A stretch of DNA of 33,787 nt from Chitinophagales bacterium (GTDB taxonomy: Bacteria; Bacteroidota; Bacteroidia; Chitinophagales; LD1), in assembly GCA_025057415.1 (NCBI GenBank), contig JANWXI010000024.1:1-33787 (forward strand). The letters run 5' to 3'. Shown one piece after another: positions 24,754-33,763 of the stretch. The notes beneath the pieces were generated by a model, which worked only from the letters and a program-made list of their open reading frames with translations, ran no database searches and was not told the origin of the DNA. Every line of letters begins with the position of its first letter. Positions within the stretch are counted from its first letter, which is position 1. The position numbers were made by a program, and so were the translations under genes.

Positions 24754-26196
24754 ATGAACTTTCAACTTCAATTATGTACCGACTACAATCGCTTTGCGAA
24801 TCGCGTTATCTTAATCAGCGAGGATACAGACCTGAAAAAACTGGGTTTTGACAAAAAAACCACACAAGCTCTCGAAAATTACTACCGTGAGAAAATCAAC
24901 CACATTTACTCCTGTACTACACCCGAGGGAAATGTTCATGTGGTGAAATTGGATATCGCTCATTCGGCCATCAAAAACACAGAGAATGCCCGCCATGCCG
25001 GCTATCAGGTCAACCGGCTCCTAAACGGCAAAAAAATTAAAGAAGCTTCGCTCTATAGTTATGTTGACAAATCCTTCACGGCTGCTATGCTGGAGGGGCT
25101 CGTGCTATCAAATTATGAATTTCTCAAATATAAAACCCTGCAGAAAAACGAAAAATCGCTCGCCAAACTGCACATTGACCGCCGCTGTGCCGACAAAGAA
25201 ATGATAGCAGGCATCACGGCAATAGCCACGGGCGTGTTTTTCACGCGTGATTTAGTCAACGAACCCCAGTCGTTTCTGACCGCCACCCAACTGAGCCGCG
25301 AAATCTCCTCCGCAGGTAAAAAATTTGGTTTCCAAGTGACCGTATTCGACAAACGGAAAATAACACAACTTGGTATGGGTGGTTTACTTGCTGTTAATCA
25401 GGGCAGCGTGGAACCGCCTACGTTTACCATACTGGAGTACAAACCTGCGCGGGCTGTCAATAAAAAACCAATCGTGCTGGTGGGCAAGGGTATAGTATAT
25501 GATACCGGAGGGCTTAGTTTAAAACCCACTCCCAACAGTATGGATTTTATGAAGTGCGACATGGCTGGAGCCGCTTTGGTAGCCGGTACGTTTATCTCTG
25601 TAGCATTAAATAAAATTCCTGTACATCTGATAGGGCTTGTACCTGCAACGGACAATCGCCCCGGCGGGCATGCATACGCCCCGGGTGACGTAATAAAAAT
25701 GATGAGCGGGCTGAATGTGGAAATGCTCAACTCCGATGCAGAAGGGCGAATGATACTGGCAGATGCACTACACTACGCCAAGCAGTATAAACCCGAGTTG
25801 GTGATGGATTTTGCTACCCTTACGGGTGCCGCCAAAGTGGCTTTCAGCCATGTGTTAACCCCCTACATGGGTACAGCAGACGAGGCGGTAAAAAAACAAA
25901 TTGAAGCATCGGGCGATGCCGTGTATGAACGGCTGTTAGAGCTACCCCTCTATGAAGAATATGGCGAAATGATAAAAAGTGATCTGGCAGATATTAAAAA
26001 CATCGGTGGTCCGGAAGCCGGCGCCATCACAGCTGCCAAGTTTCTGGAACATTTTACAGATTACCCCTGGCTGCACTTTGACATAGCCGGTACCGCCTAC
26101 ATTACCCGCGATGACAGTTACCGCGGCAAATACGCCACCGGCATAGGAGTGCGGCTTTTGACGCATTATCTCAAAAATTACCCGAGTACCCGATGA
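24754..26196 (+). CDS. M17 leucyl aminopeptidase
   Basis: This 480-residue cytosolic metallo-aminopeptidase removes N-terminal residues from peptides and has a two-metal (usually Zn or Mn) site. The catalytic domain shows VGKGIVYDTGGLSLKP (K245 and D250 equivalent to the catalytic Lys and metal Asp of PepA) and NSDAEGRMILADAL (326-339), the family signature with D328, E330 and R332. The N-terminal half (about 1-160) is the variable, less conserved domain. Its stop overlaps the pdxA start by 4 nt (ATGA), so the two are translationally coupled. Family members can also bind DNA in some bacteria, but nothing here suggests that. Confidence 0.93.
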   Translation: MNFQLQLCTDYNRFANRVILISEDTDLKKLGFDKKTTQALENYYREKINHIYSCTTPEGNVHVVKLDIAHSAIKNTENARHAGYQVNRLLNGKKIKEASLYSYVDKSFTAAMLEGLVLSNYEFLKYKTLQKNEKSLAKLHIDRRCADKEMIAGITAIATGVFFTRDLVNEPQSFLTATQLSREISSAGKKFGFQVTVFDKRKITQLGMGGLLAVNQGSVEPPTFTILEYKPARAVNKKPIVLVGKGIVYDTGGLSLKPTPNSMDFMKCDMAGAALVAGTFISVALNKIPVHLIGLVPATDNRPGGHAYAPGDVIKMMSGLNVEMLNSDAEGRMILADALHYAKQYKPELVMDFATLTGAAKVAFSHVLTPYMGTADEAVKKQIEASGDAVYERLLELPLYEEYGEMIKSDLADIKNIGGPEAGAITAAKFLEHFTDYPWLHFDIAGTAYITRDDSYRGKYATGIGVRLLTHYLKNYPSTR

Positions 26197-27242
26197 GCGC
26201 TAAACCTACTGTAGGTATCACCATTGGCGATTTTAACGGAATAGGGCCTGAGGTAATCATCAAAGCCCTGCAGGACGACCGCCTGCATCGTTATGCCCAT
26301 TTTATCATTTACGGGCAAAGGAATGTACTCTCGTACTACGCCAAGCAACTCAAGATACAGAACTTTCAACTGAACGAATTAAAAGAAGGCGCACCCCTCC
26401 ACCAGAAAATACCGAATGTGTGGAATTGCTGGACAGAGCACGTGCACATTCAACCCGGCGTTGCAACCGATGAGGCGGGCGCTCGCGCTCTCCTGTGTTT
26501 GCAAACAGCCGTGAAACACCTTACAGAGGGAAAGATTAATGTACTGGTAACGGGGCCGGTAAACAAACACACGGTGGCAAAACATCAACCTGATTTTACC
26601 GGGCAAACAGAATTCATCGCACGCGCGGCAGGTAGCACGCAGAGTTTGATGCTGCTGGTGAGTGACGAACTCCGCGTGGGCTTGGTCACACAACATGTTT
26701 CCATTAAAGAAGTGGCAGATAAAATTGATGCGCCGCTGCTTTATCAAAAAATAGAAATGTTTCACAGTTCTCTGCGAACCGATTTTCTCATCCACAAGCC
26801 GCGCATCGCGGTGCTGGGGCTTAATCCGCATGCAGGGGACCATGCCTTAATCGGTAAGGAGGAGAGAGATGTAATAGCCCCGGTGGTAAATAAATTAAAA
26901 GAGCGCGGGTTGTATGTTTTTGGGCCATATTCTGCCGATGGTTTTTTTGGCTCGGGTCACTATCGGCAATTTGACGGTGTACTGGCTATGTATCATGACC
27001 AGGGGCTTATCCCGTTCAAAACAATTTCATTTGGTCAGGGTGTAAATTTTACGGCAGGCATTCCGGTTATCCGTACATCGCCTGACCACGGTACCGGCTA
27101 TGATATTGCCGGAAAGGACCTGGCATCGCCTGAATCGCTGCGGAACGCAATTTTTACAGGTCTTGACATTCTGCGCAACCGGCAGGAATACAAAGAGATG
27201 ACCGCCAATCCTGTGGAGCGCGTGCAGGTAGAGCGCGAATAG
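26193..27242 (+). CDS. pdxA: 4-hydroxythreonine-4-phosphate dehydrogenase PdxA
   Basis: The 349-residue enzyme oxidises 4-phosphohydroxy-L-threonine with NAD(P), in the DXP-dependent pathway to pyridoxal 5'-phosphate. Landmarks are GITIGDFNGIGPEVI near the N-terminus, VTGPVNKH in the middle, LGLNPHAGD, and the C-terminal AMYHDQGLIPFK and TSPDHGTGYDIAG stretches, whose histidines bind the divalent metal. Length is slightly above the E. coli enzyme and normal for Bacteroidota. It overlaps the aminopeptidase stop by 4 nt. The downstream 136-bp gap contains a perfect 8-bp-arm palindrome that might end this transcript. Confidence 0.95.
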   Translation: MSAKPTVGITIGDFNGIGPEVIIKALQDDRLHRYAHFIIYGQRNVLSYYAKQLKIQNFQLNELKEGAPLHQKIPNVWNCWTEHVHIQPGVATDEAGARALLCLQTAVKHLTEGKINVLVTGPVNKHTVAKHQPDFTGQTEFIARAAGSTQSLMLLVSDELRVGLVTQHVSIKEVADKIDAPLLYQKIEMFHSSLRTDFLIHKPRIAVLGLNPHAGDHALIGKEERDVIAPVVNKLKERGLYVFGPYSADGFFGSGHYRQFDGVLAMYHDQGLIPFKTISFGQGVNFTAGIPVIRTSPDHGTGYDIAGKDLASPESLRNAIFTGLDILRNRQEYKEMTANPVERVQVERE

Positions 27243-27312
27243 GTGTTGCTCTGTCAAAGAATTTTGTTTACGTGCTTCTCGCACTTTCGAAACGTTTGAT
27301 TATCCGCTCAAT

Positions 27313-27330
27313 GTCTGACCAAGGTCAGAC
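27313..27330. promoter_or_regulatory. perfect 18-nt palindrome upstream of the dehydrogenase gene
   Basis: GTCTGACC-AA-GGTCAGAC is perfectly symmetrical and lies 70 bp after the pdxA stop and 48 bp before the next start. No T-tract follows. It could be an operator, a terminator stem or a dispersed repeat; its CC-AA-GG centre resembles that of the palindrome at 33620-33649. Confidence 0.5.
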
Positions 27331-27365
27331 CGAGTAACCCCCTCTTCATTTTCCCCTCAACCTTC

Positions 27366-27373
27366 TACTTTTG
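27366..27373 (+). promoter_or_regulatory. TAnnTTTG -7-like box before the dehydrogenase gene
   Basis: TACTTTTG exactly fits the Bacteroidota -7 consensus and lies five bases before the ATG at 27379, implying a very short or absent leader. No convincing TTG is present about 20 bases upstream, so it is only a half-match to the full promoter. Confidence 0.35.
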
Positions 27374-27378
27374 GCGCC

Positions 27379-28338
27379 ATGCGCCGCATACTTCTCACCG
27401 ACCACTTCCACCCTATCTTACGCGATGGTCTCATCGCTAATGGTTTCCTCGTGGACGAGCGCCCCGACATCACCCAGCCGGAAGTAATGGATGTAATACA
27501 TCACTACGAAGGGTTGGTGATAAACAGCAAAATATTTGCCGGTGAAGCATTGTTTAGCCGTGCACCGCAGCTCAGGTTTGTTTGCCGGGCGGGCAGCGGG
27601 CTGGAGGTGATAGACCGCGATGCCGCGCAAAGAAGAGGGATTGCATTTTTCAACAGTCCCGAAGGCAACCGGCAGGCAGTGGGGGAACATGCGCTGGCGC
27701 TGCTGCTCAACCTGCTCCGACACGTTACCAGGGCATATATGCAGATACAGAACAATGAATGGGTGCGCGAGGAAAACCGGGGCGTGGAGCTGCGCGGCAA
27801 AACTATAGCATTGTTGGGTTACGGCAACACCGGGCAGGCCTTTGCCCGTGTGCTGGCGGGCTTTGATGTGTGTGTGCTTGCGTACGACAAATACAAACAG
27901 GGTTTCAGCAACCTCACAGCGCTGGAAGCCACCTTGCCCATGATATTTGAAACGGCAGATATACTGAGTATCCATCTTCCGCTTACTGAGGAAACGCGAT
28001 ACATGGTGAACGCAGCATTTCTGCGCAATTTCAAAAAGCCGATATGGGTAATCAACACTGCACGGGGCAAAAACCTCCATACCGGTGATTTGCTCACGGC
28101 ATTAAATGAGGGCCGTGTAGTGGGCGCGGCGCTGGATGTGTTGGAGAATGAGAACCTGCAGGCGCTTACCGAAAGCGAGCGCGTAACTTTTGACCTGCTC
28201 AAGAACCATCCGCGTGTACTGCTTACACCTCACATTGCCGGCTGGACGCACGAAAGCAAATGCAAAATTGCTGAGGTGTTGCTGGAAAAAATCCTGCAGT
28301 TTTACAACCGAGGGCAGCACGACATACTAAAACACTAA
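27379..28338 (+). CDS. NAD-dependent D-2-hydroxyacid dehydrogenase
   Basis: This 319-residue protein belongs to the D-isomer-specific 2-hydroxyacid dehydrogenases (phosphoglycerate dehydrogenase-like). The Rossmann glycine motif is GYGNTG at 147-152 and D170 ends the next strand, suiting NAD. The catalytic set is visible: R229 (NTARG), E256 (LDVLENE) and H285 (TPHIAGWT). N-terminal residues include CRAGSGLEVID (69-79), contacting substrate. There is no C-terminal ACT domain, so it is the short form and may act on 3-phosphoglycerate, glycerate or another 2-keto acid. The family is certain; the substrate is not. The stop overlaps the convergent membrane-protein gene by 4 nt. Confidence 0.92.
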   Translation: MRRILLTDHFHPILRDGLIANGFLVDERPDITQPEVMDVIHHYEGLVINSKIFAGEALFSRAPQLRFVCRAGSGLEVIDRDAAQRRGIAFFNSPEGNRQAVGEHALALLLNLLRHVTRAYMQIQNNEWVREENRGVELRGKTIALLGYGNTGQAFARVLAGFDVCVLAYDKYKQGFSNLTALEATLPMIFETADILSIHLPLTEETRYMVNAAFLRNFKKPIWVINTARGKNLHTGDLLTALNEGRVVGAALDVLENENLQALTESERVTFDLLKNHPRVLLTPHIAGWTHESKCKIAEVLLEKILQFYNRGQHDILKH

Positions 28339-28754
28339 ACCGGGCGCAGTAATGCTCTTACAAATCGAAAGAAATAAATCAGCCGCCCGAAACGCTTCCA
28401 GATAAAAAACAGCACTGTTTCACGTATCAGCCAACTGAGTACCGGCACAAGCGCTATACTGATTACTAGCGTTATCCAAATTGGCACAGCGGTAAAAATC
28501 AACATCAGCACCAGCACACACAGCGCCACTGCCAGCGCAGCAATGACGGAACTATACACAAGAGCCATGCGAAACACACTTACGAAAGAAACCGCTCTGC
28601 GAAGCAGCGTAATACCCGATACGATGGCAACCAGCAATAAAATCACGGCGGTGAGTGTGGTGATACTGCTTATTGCCAGCAGCGCCACCACCACCTTAAA
28701 CAGCAGAGCCGACCATTCAGGTGCCGGCTCAAGAGGCAAGGCACTAAACACCAT
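28335..28754 (-). CDS. uncharacterised membrane protein
   Basis: The product from ATG 28754 has 139 residues; a TTG at 28772 would add six. Three to four hydrophobic helices are visible (about 18-47, 62-85 and 88-107), followed by a basic tail (WKRFGRLIYFFRFVRALLRP) likely facing the cytoplasm. No conserved functional motif was recognised. It lies 169 bp downstream of clpB on the same strand and converges with the dehydrogenase gene, overlapping its stop by 4 nt. The long hydrophobic frame and start context make it a likely real gene, but no function can be given. Confidence 0.6.
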   Translation of the reverse strand: MVFSALPLEPAPEWSALLFKVVVALLAISSITTLTAVILLLVAIVSGITLLRRAVSFVSVFRMALVYSSVIAALAVALCVLVLMLIFTAVPIWITLVISIALVPVLSWLIRETVLFFIWKRFGRLIYFFRFVRALLRPV

Positions 28755-28923
28755 AAAATAAGGTGTTGTCAAATCTTATACCAATTACAAAGTTGGCACA
28801 ATTTTCACGTACTCGAGCTACCGTAGGTACAGAGATCTTGTTTTTAGGAGAATTTAAGTATTTCTGTTTACGGTTATCTCCAACACCATATCAATGTTAG
28901 CGTTAGTTATGCGCTGTGCCGGA

Positions 28924-31548
28924 TTAGTTGGCAGAGACCGTTACGGCCGGTTTGCTGGGTCTCAGCACCAGTTCATCACCAAATGAGTCGGCTATCACGG
29001 TGCTCCCTTTTTCCGCTTCACCGGAGAGTATCAGCCGTGAGAGCTTGTTCACCAGTTCGCGTTGAATAACGCGCTTGAGCGGACGCGCACCGTATTGCGG
29101 GTCAAAGCCCTGAGTGGCAAGCCAGTTCATGGCATCCGGGGTTACTTCCAAATGGATTTCCTTTTGCGCAAGCATCTGACGCACGCGTTGCAGTTGCAAT
29201 TCTACGATTTCGAATATCTGCTTGCGCATGAGCGGATGGAACATAACTATCTCGTCAATGCGGTTCAGAAACTCCGGGCGCACCGTCTGTTTGAGCCGCT
29301 CCATAACTTCCAGTTTGGCGGTCTCACTGGCGCTCAGAAGATTATCTTCAGTTGCGTTTTCAAAAGCGGCTTGTATAATATCTGAGCCGATGTTGCTCGT
29401 CATGATGATGATGGTGTTTTTGAAATTCACGGTACGGCCCTTATTGTCCGTAAGGCGACCGTCATCCAACACTTGCAGAAGGATATTAAACACATCCGGG
29501 TGTGCTTTTTCTATTTCATCAAAAAGGATGACGGAGTACGGTCTTCTGCGTACCGCTTCGGTGAGTTGCCCGCCTTCTTCGTAACCCACATAACCCGGTG
29601 GCGAGCCCACGAGCCGGCTCACAGAGTGTTTCTCCTGATACTCGCTCATGTCAATACGCACCATGGCTGTTTCATCGTTAAACAGCACTTCGCTCAATGC
29701 CTTGCTGAGTTCGGTTTTGCCCACGCCTGTTGTTCCCAGAAACAGGAAAGAACCGATAGGTCTTTTTTCGTCCTGCAAACCGGCGCGGCTGCGGCGTATA
29801 GCATCTGCCACTGCCGTAATAGCTTCGTCCTGCCCTTTTACACGCTCGCGCAGACGCTCTTCCAGGTGCAACAGTTTTTCTTTTTCTCCCTCAAGCATTT
29901 TGGTAACCGGTATGCCTGTCCATTTACTCACAATAGCAGCGATATCATCTGCTGTGACCTCCTCCTGCAACATGCGCTTCTCGTTACTGATTGTGTTAAG
30001 CTCCTGTTGCCATTTCTTTATTTCGTTTTCCTGTTCTTTAATTTTGCCGTAGCGTATCTCAGCCACCTTGCCGTAGTCACCTTCGCGCTCATAGCGCTCG
30101 GCTTCCAGTTTGAGTTGCTCAATCTTCTCTTTAGCGGTGCTTATTTTGTCCACAATCTCCTTTTCGCGTTGCCACTTTGCTTTCAGCTCGCTGCGTTTCT
30201 CTTTCAACCCGGCAAGTTCGGCATTCAACTCGTCCATTTTCTTTTCGTCATTCTCGCGTTTTATCGCCTCCAGCTCAATTTCCAGTTGCAGTATTCTGCG
30301 TTCAATTTCGTCTAATTCTTCGGGTAGTGAATCCATCTCCAGCCGCAGTTTGGCAGCGGCTTCGTCTATTAGGTCAATGGCTTTATCGGGCAGAAAGCGC
30401 TCGCTGATGTAACGGTCGCTCAGGGTGACGGCTGCTATGATGGCATCGTCTTTTATGCGAACCTTGTGGTGATTTTCATAGCGCTCTTTCAGACCGCGAA
30501 GAATGGAGATGGCATCTTCAACGCTCGGCTCCTCTACAAGCACCTTCTGAAACCTGCGTTCCAGCGCTTTGTCTTTTTCAAAATACTTCTGGTACTCGTT
30601 GAGGGTGGTTGCGCCTATGGCGCGGAGTTCTCCGCGCGCTAACTCGGGCTTGATGATGTTGGCGGCATCCATAGCGCCTTCAGTAGCTCCGGCGCCTACC
30701 AGCGTGTGTATTTCATCAATAAAAAGTATAATACGACCAGCGCTCTCTTTTACCTCTTTTACTACGGCTTTCAACCGCTCTTCAAAATCGCCCCGGTATT
30801 TGGCGCCCGCCATGAGCGCTCCCATATCCAGAGCATAGATGGTTTTGTTTTTAAGGTTTTCGGGCACATCGCCTTTTACAATGCGGTGTGCGATGCCTTC
30901 GGCAATGGCAGTTTTACCTACGCCCGGCTCGCCCACCAGCAGCGGGTTGTTTTTTGTTTTGCGCGAGAGAATGTGCATCACGCGCCGTATCTCTTCATCG
31001 CGCCCAATAACGGGGTCCAACTTTCCTGAGCGGGCCTGTGCATTCAGGTTAATGGCGTACTTATCCAGTGCATTATAGGTAGCATCTGCATTCTGGTCGG
31101 TAATGCGGCTCCCCCTGCGCAATTCCAAAATAGCTGAGCGCAGTTTTTTCTCCTCCAGTTTTAGTTCCTTGAGCAGTCGGCTCGTGTCGTCACCGATGGT
31201 GAGCAATGAAAGAAGCAGTATATCGTTGCCAATGTAGCTATCCTGAAACTCCTTCATGAGTTTATTGGCTTGCAGTATCAGTTTCCCGAATGAATGTGAG
31301 GGCGTCAAATCGCTCACCTGGCCGCTAACTTTAGGCAGGGTTTTAAGTTTTTCCTCTACCCTTCCTAAGAGTATATTGCGATTCACTCCGCATTTCTCCA
31401 GTAAAAACGGCAAAGCGTCCTGGTCTGTGTCTAACATCCCTTTCAGAAAATGAAGCGTTTCTAACTGCGGATGCGAGTTATTAAACGCTTCTTGCTGCGC
31501 GCTGCTGAGCGCCTCAAGAGCTTTTGTAGTGAAATTGTTTGCGTTCAT
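28924..31548 (-). CDS. clpB: ATP-dependent disaggregase ClpB
   Basis: This 874-residue, full-length Hsp100 chaperone rescues aggregated proteins together with DnaK. It has an N-terminal repeat domain (1-145) and AAA+ module 1 with Walker A GEPGVGKT (206-213) and Walker [10 protein letters not shown]. The long middle coiled coil (about 395-535, rich in E, K, R and L) distinguishes ClpB from ClpA/ClpC. AAA+ module 2 has Walker A GTTGVGKT (605-612, K611) and [11 protein letters not shown]. No ClpP-binding loop type of IGF/L tripeptide was noticed, as expected for a disaggregase. The gene stands alone, with a gene-free 422-bp region upstream; no heat-shock operator was recognised there. Confidence 0.97.
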   Translation of the reverse strand: MNANNFTTKALEALSSAQQEAFNNSHPQLETLHFLKGMLDTDQDALPFLLEKCGVNRNILLGRVEEKLKTLPKVSGQVSDLTPSHSFGKLILQANKLMKEFQDSYIGNDILLLSLLTIGDDTSRLLKELKLEEKKLRSAILELRRGSRITDQNADATYNALDKYAINLNAQARSGKLDPVIGRDEEIRRVMHILSRKTKNNPLLVGEPGVGKTAIAEGIAHRIVKGDVPENLKNKTIYALDMGALMAGAKYRGDFEERLKAVVKEVKESAGRIILFIDEIHTLVGAGATEGAMDAANIIKPELARGELRAIGATTLNEYQKYFEKDKALERRFQKVLVEEPSVEDAISILRGLKERYENHHKVRIKDDAIIAAVTLSDRYISERFLPDKAIDLIDEAAAKLRLEMDSLPEELDEIERRILQLEIELEAIKRENDEKKMDELNAELAGLKEKRSELKAKWQREKEIVDKISTAKEKIEQLKLEAERYEREGDYGKVAEIRYGKIKEQENEIKKWQQELNTISNEKRMLQEEVTADDIAAIVSKWTGIPVTKMLEGEKEKLLHLEERLRERVKGQDEAITAVADAIRRSRAGLQDEKRPIGSFLFLGTTGVGKTELSKALSEVLFNDETAMVRIDMSEYQEKHSVSRLVGSPPGYVGYEEGGQLTEAVRRRPYSVILFDEIEKAHPDVFNILLQVLDDGRLTDNKGRTVNFKNTIIIMTSNIGSDIIQAAFENATEDNLLSASETAKLEVMERLKQTVRPEFLNRIDEIVMFHPLMRKQIFEIVELQLQRVRQMLAQKEIHLEVTPDAMNWLATQGFDPQYGARPLKRVIQRELVNKLSRLILSGEAEKGSTVIADSFGDELVLRPSKPAVTVSAN

Positions 31549-31970
31549 AGGTAACTATTGTGTACTGATTTTACATCAAATCACGCTCCATTAGAAGATT
31601 GTTTACATTTTGTCAGCCAGTACTTATTGGCAACTGACTTAATGGCTAACAATTTCAGCATTATCAGGAAAAAGTGGCTTACGGTATTAAAACTCTACCG
31701 CGATATGTTTTACTGCGGGCTTGTTGCAAATATTTAATGATGTTTTGCACGCATTGCACATAAACCTGCTTCCAATGCAAATCTATCAGGATAATACCGC
31801 GTATGGTTGTTCAGCTATCCCATCTGCCTGTTTGGATACGTATTACTACATTTACATTTGGTAAACAGAGCTTCTGGATTTCGGTGTATTTTTATGATGC
31901 AACTCATCCGTATTTATGTAGTTTTTTATATAACCCTACATTTACATACTTGCACCACCATTTACAGTAC
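31549..31970. other. gene-free divergent region between clpB and a T9SS gene
   Basis: This is 422 bp of AT-rich sequence. Apart from the promoter candidate at 31831-31860, no gene, RNA or repeat was recognised. An open frame extends upstream of 31971 to 31803, but it precedes a clear signal peptide and is not coding in my judgement. The clpB promoter should be near 31560-31620 on the minus strand but could not be pinned down. Confidence 0.5.
31831..31860 (+). promoter_or_regulatory. candidate Bacteroidota promoter (TTTG-N18-TAnnTTTG)
   Basis: TTTG at 31831-31834 and TACATTTG at 31853-31860 are separated by 18 bases, an exact fit to both boxes of the Bacteroidota housekeeping promoter. Transcription from here would give a leader of roughly 100 nt before the T9SS type A gene at 31971. 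It is the best promoter match in the window. Confidence 0.55.
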
Positions 31971-33083
31971 ATGATGAAGATTTTGCCATTTTTTGTTTGC
32001 AGCTTTTTGCCTATCGGCTCCGCAGCACAAATTTCGCTCACTGCAGATGACTTTCCCGATACCTGGGATACCGTACGCATGAGTGTAGCCGCCTGGTCGC
32101 CTCAAATTGACTATCAAAGTACGGGCCCTAACTACACGTGGGATTTCAGTAACCTCAACTGGCAAACACAGTACGTTGACACATTCCGGAGTCCGCTGTT
32201 TACTAACCCCGTATATGCTTTTACGTTCTCAAACCTGCCGCTCAATCCCTACCAATCAAACCTTGCCGTAAAACAGCAAAATATAAACACCGGACTACCT
32301 ATCATCAGCAGCGTATTTTCTGACCCGTATGCCTTTTACCTCAAAAACAACGCTGCCCTGCAACAAAAGGGTTTGGGTTTGCGCATCTCTGGCATACCCA
32401 CCTCGGTGCCGTTCAGCAAACCCGACACCATATACAGATTTCCGATTGTTTACGGTATTAAAGACACTTCCCTCTCACAATACAACGTTACTGTTCCTCA
32501 ACTTGGCGATTACACCTACCGCCAGCGCAGAGTAAACGAAGTAGATGGGTGGGGCACACTCACTACCCCCTTTGGTACATACGAAGTGCTGCGCATCAAA
32601 ACCGAGATACGCGGGGTTGATTCGCTTTACATAGATTCGCTCGGTTTCGGCTTCAACTCCCCTGCCGACATTACCCGCGAGTACAAATGGATAGGCGACC
32701 AGCACGATGCCCCACTGTTACAAATCAACACGCAAATAACGCAAATCGGTAACATACAACTTTTTGAAGTAGTAACCCGCATCCTCTACCGCGATTATCC
32801 CCGTTTTTCATCTGTTGCAAATCTCTCCGCATCTTCCGCCCCGGTGCGGGTTTATCCCAATCCCGCGCACCATACCGCAAACCTGCGCACCTCACAACTT
32901 CCGTCGGGTTCGCACCTCAGTTTTTACGACCTGCACGGCCGCCTGGTGCATGAGCTTCCGCTCACCGGTAACGCACTTTACACTTTAGACCTGAGCGACT
33001 GGGCGCCGGGTATTTACCTCGGCTCGCTATTCACACAAGACAAGCCCGATGAGTATTACACCTTTAAACTTGTGGTGTTTTAG
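31971..33083 (+). CDS. secreted protein with T9SS type A sorting domain
   Basis: The product from ATG 31971 has 370 residues. A signal peptide (MKILPFFVCSFLPIGSAA, then Q) fixes the start; a longer frame from 31803 would place it internally. The central 270 residues are beta-rich and not assignable to a known enzyme family by eye (FPDTWDTVRM near the start, YGIKDTSLSQYN in the middle). The last 75 residues form a typical type A sorting domain: VRVYPNPA, LSFYDLHGRLVHE and LDLSDWAPGIYLG. It should therefore be exported by the T9SS and perhaps anchored to lipopolysaccharide. No catalytic motif was seen, so it may be adhesive or structural. Confidence 0.85.
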   Translation: MMKILPFFVCSFLPIGSAAQISLTADDFPDTWDTVRMSVAAWSPQIDYQSTGPNYTWDFSNLNWQTQYVDTFRSPLFTNPVYAFTFSNLPLNPYQSNLAVKQQNINTGLPIISSVFSDPYAFYLKNNAALQQKGLGLRISGIPTSVPFSKPDTIYRFPIVYGIKDTSLSQYNVTVPQLGDYTYRQRRVNEVDGWGTLTTPFGTYEVLRIKTEIRGVDSLYIDSLGFGFNSPADITREYKWIGDQHDAPLLQINTQITQIGNIQLFEVVTRILYRDYPRFSSVANLSASSAPVRVYPNPAHHTANLRTSQLPSGSHLSFYDLHGRLVHELPLTGNALYTLDLSDWAPGIYLGSLFTQDKPDEYYTFKLVVF

Positions 33084-33130
33084 TATTTCGCAGAGTTTCC
33101 TACTTTCGCCCCCGTTTTAATCCAGCGCGT

Positions 33131-33364
33131 ATGAGCAAAGTATTAGCCGGTATCTTTACTATAGTGGGCGGCCTGCTTACCATTTACTTTTCATTTGTAC
33201 TTGCCAACAGTTCATGGTCATTAGATTACAATGACCCTAAACTTCATCAGAGCATGTACCAGACCGGCCACCTTGTGCCGTTCCTTGCCGGCATACTTTT
33301 GCTTACTACCGGTCTTATATTCTTCTTTGTAGCCAAAGAAGACAACAGCGAAATAAAGGATTAA
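33131..33364 (+). CDS. small two-helix membrane protein, uncharacterised
   Basis: This 77-residue protein has two hydrophobic helices (about 5-25 and 48-70) separated by a polar loop (SSWSLDYNDPKLHQSMYQTG) and ends with a short acidic tail. The start ATG at 33131 follows a TACTTTCG box about 30 bases upstream, one mismatch from the -7 consensus, which suggests its own promoter. It lies 47 bp after the T9SS type A gene on the same strand. Length and two-helix layout are common among unassigned Bacteroidota membrane proteins. No function is recognised. Confidence 0.7.
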   Translation: MSKVLAGIFTIVGGLLTIYFSFVLANSSWSLDYNDPKLHQSMYQTGHLVPFLAGILLLTTGLIFFFVAKEDNSEIKD

Positions 33365-33619
33365 TCCCATCCACATCACGACTTAAAATCGCGCCCTTCA
33401 CACCCACCCAATAGGGTGCTCAATCCTTGAGCGATTGTTTGAAATTATTCAATCAACACGTTACTGCTCTTTTACAACAAATACCCGTTAAAAAACTCTT
33501 CTTATCAAAATATTACAACTAATTACCATATCATCCGGGAAAACGACTATGTGATTAGAGTGTAACGAAGTGTTAGAGCAACATTTACGGTCGGTAGCTT
33601 ATTGAGATTTGGTTGTGTG
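33365..33619. other. gene-free AT-rich stretch with weak hairpins
   Basis: No gene is seen after the small membrane protein. Two short stems occur, CACCC-AATA-GGGTG (33405-33418) and CTCAA-TCC-TTGAG (33419-33431), placed where a terminator is expected but without a T-tract. The remainder is featureless up to the palindrome array. Confidence 0.4.
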
Positions 33620-33763
33620 CGGGTCGCCCGCCCAAGGGCGGGCGACCCGAGGGGTTGTGTCGGATTTCTGTGATGTGTCATGTCTGCGCGCCTGCGCCTG
33701 CGGCGCAGGCGCTGTAATATTTGTGTTGTAACCCTGCGAGCCGCCTGCGGCGGCTCGCAGGGT
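33620..33763. repeat. array of three perfect GC-rich palindromes
   Basis: Three separate, perfect hairpins follow each other. The first (33620-33649) has arms CGGGTCGCCCGCCC with loop AA. The second (33688-33712) has arms GCGCCTGCGCC with loop TGC. The third (33731-33763) has arms ACCCTGCGAGCCGCC with loop TGC. They are almost purely G+C, while the spacers between them are ordinary AT-rich sequence. The arm sequences differ, so these are not copies of one another, although the last two share the CC-TGC-GG centre. They resemble palindromic intergenic repeats rather than terminators. Confidence 0.8.

Noticed and set aside
29473-30315. Long open frame (280 codons) antisense to clpB
   Set aside because: It lies wholly within the clearly real clpB gene on the opposite strand; the composition (many F, L and S) is a shadow of clpB codons and no domain is recognisable.
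31803-31970. N-terminal extension of the T9SS type A gene to 31803
   Set aside because: It would bury a clean signal peptide that starts at 31971, and the best promoter candidate lies inside the extension.
33620-33763. CRISPR array
   Set aside because: The three palindromes differ in sequence and spacing and there is no repeated unit with unique spacers.
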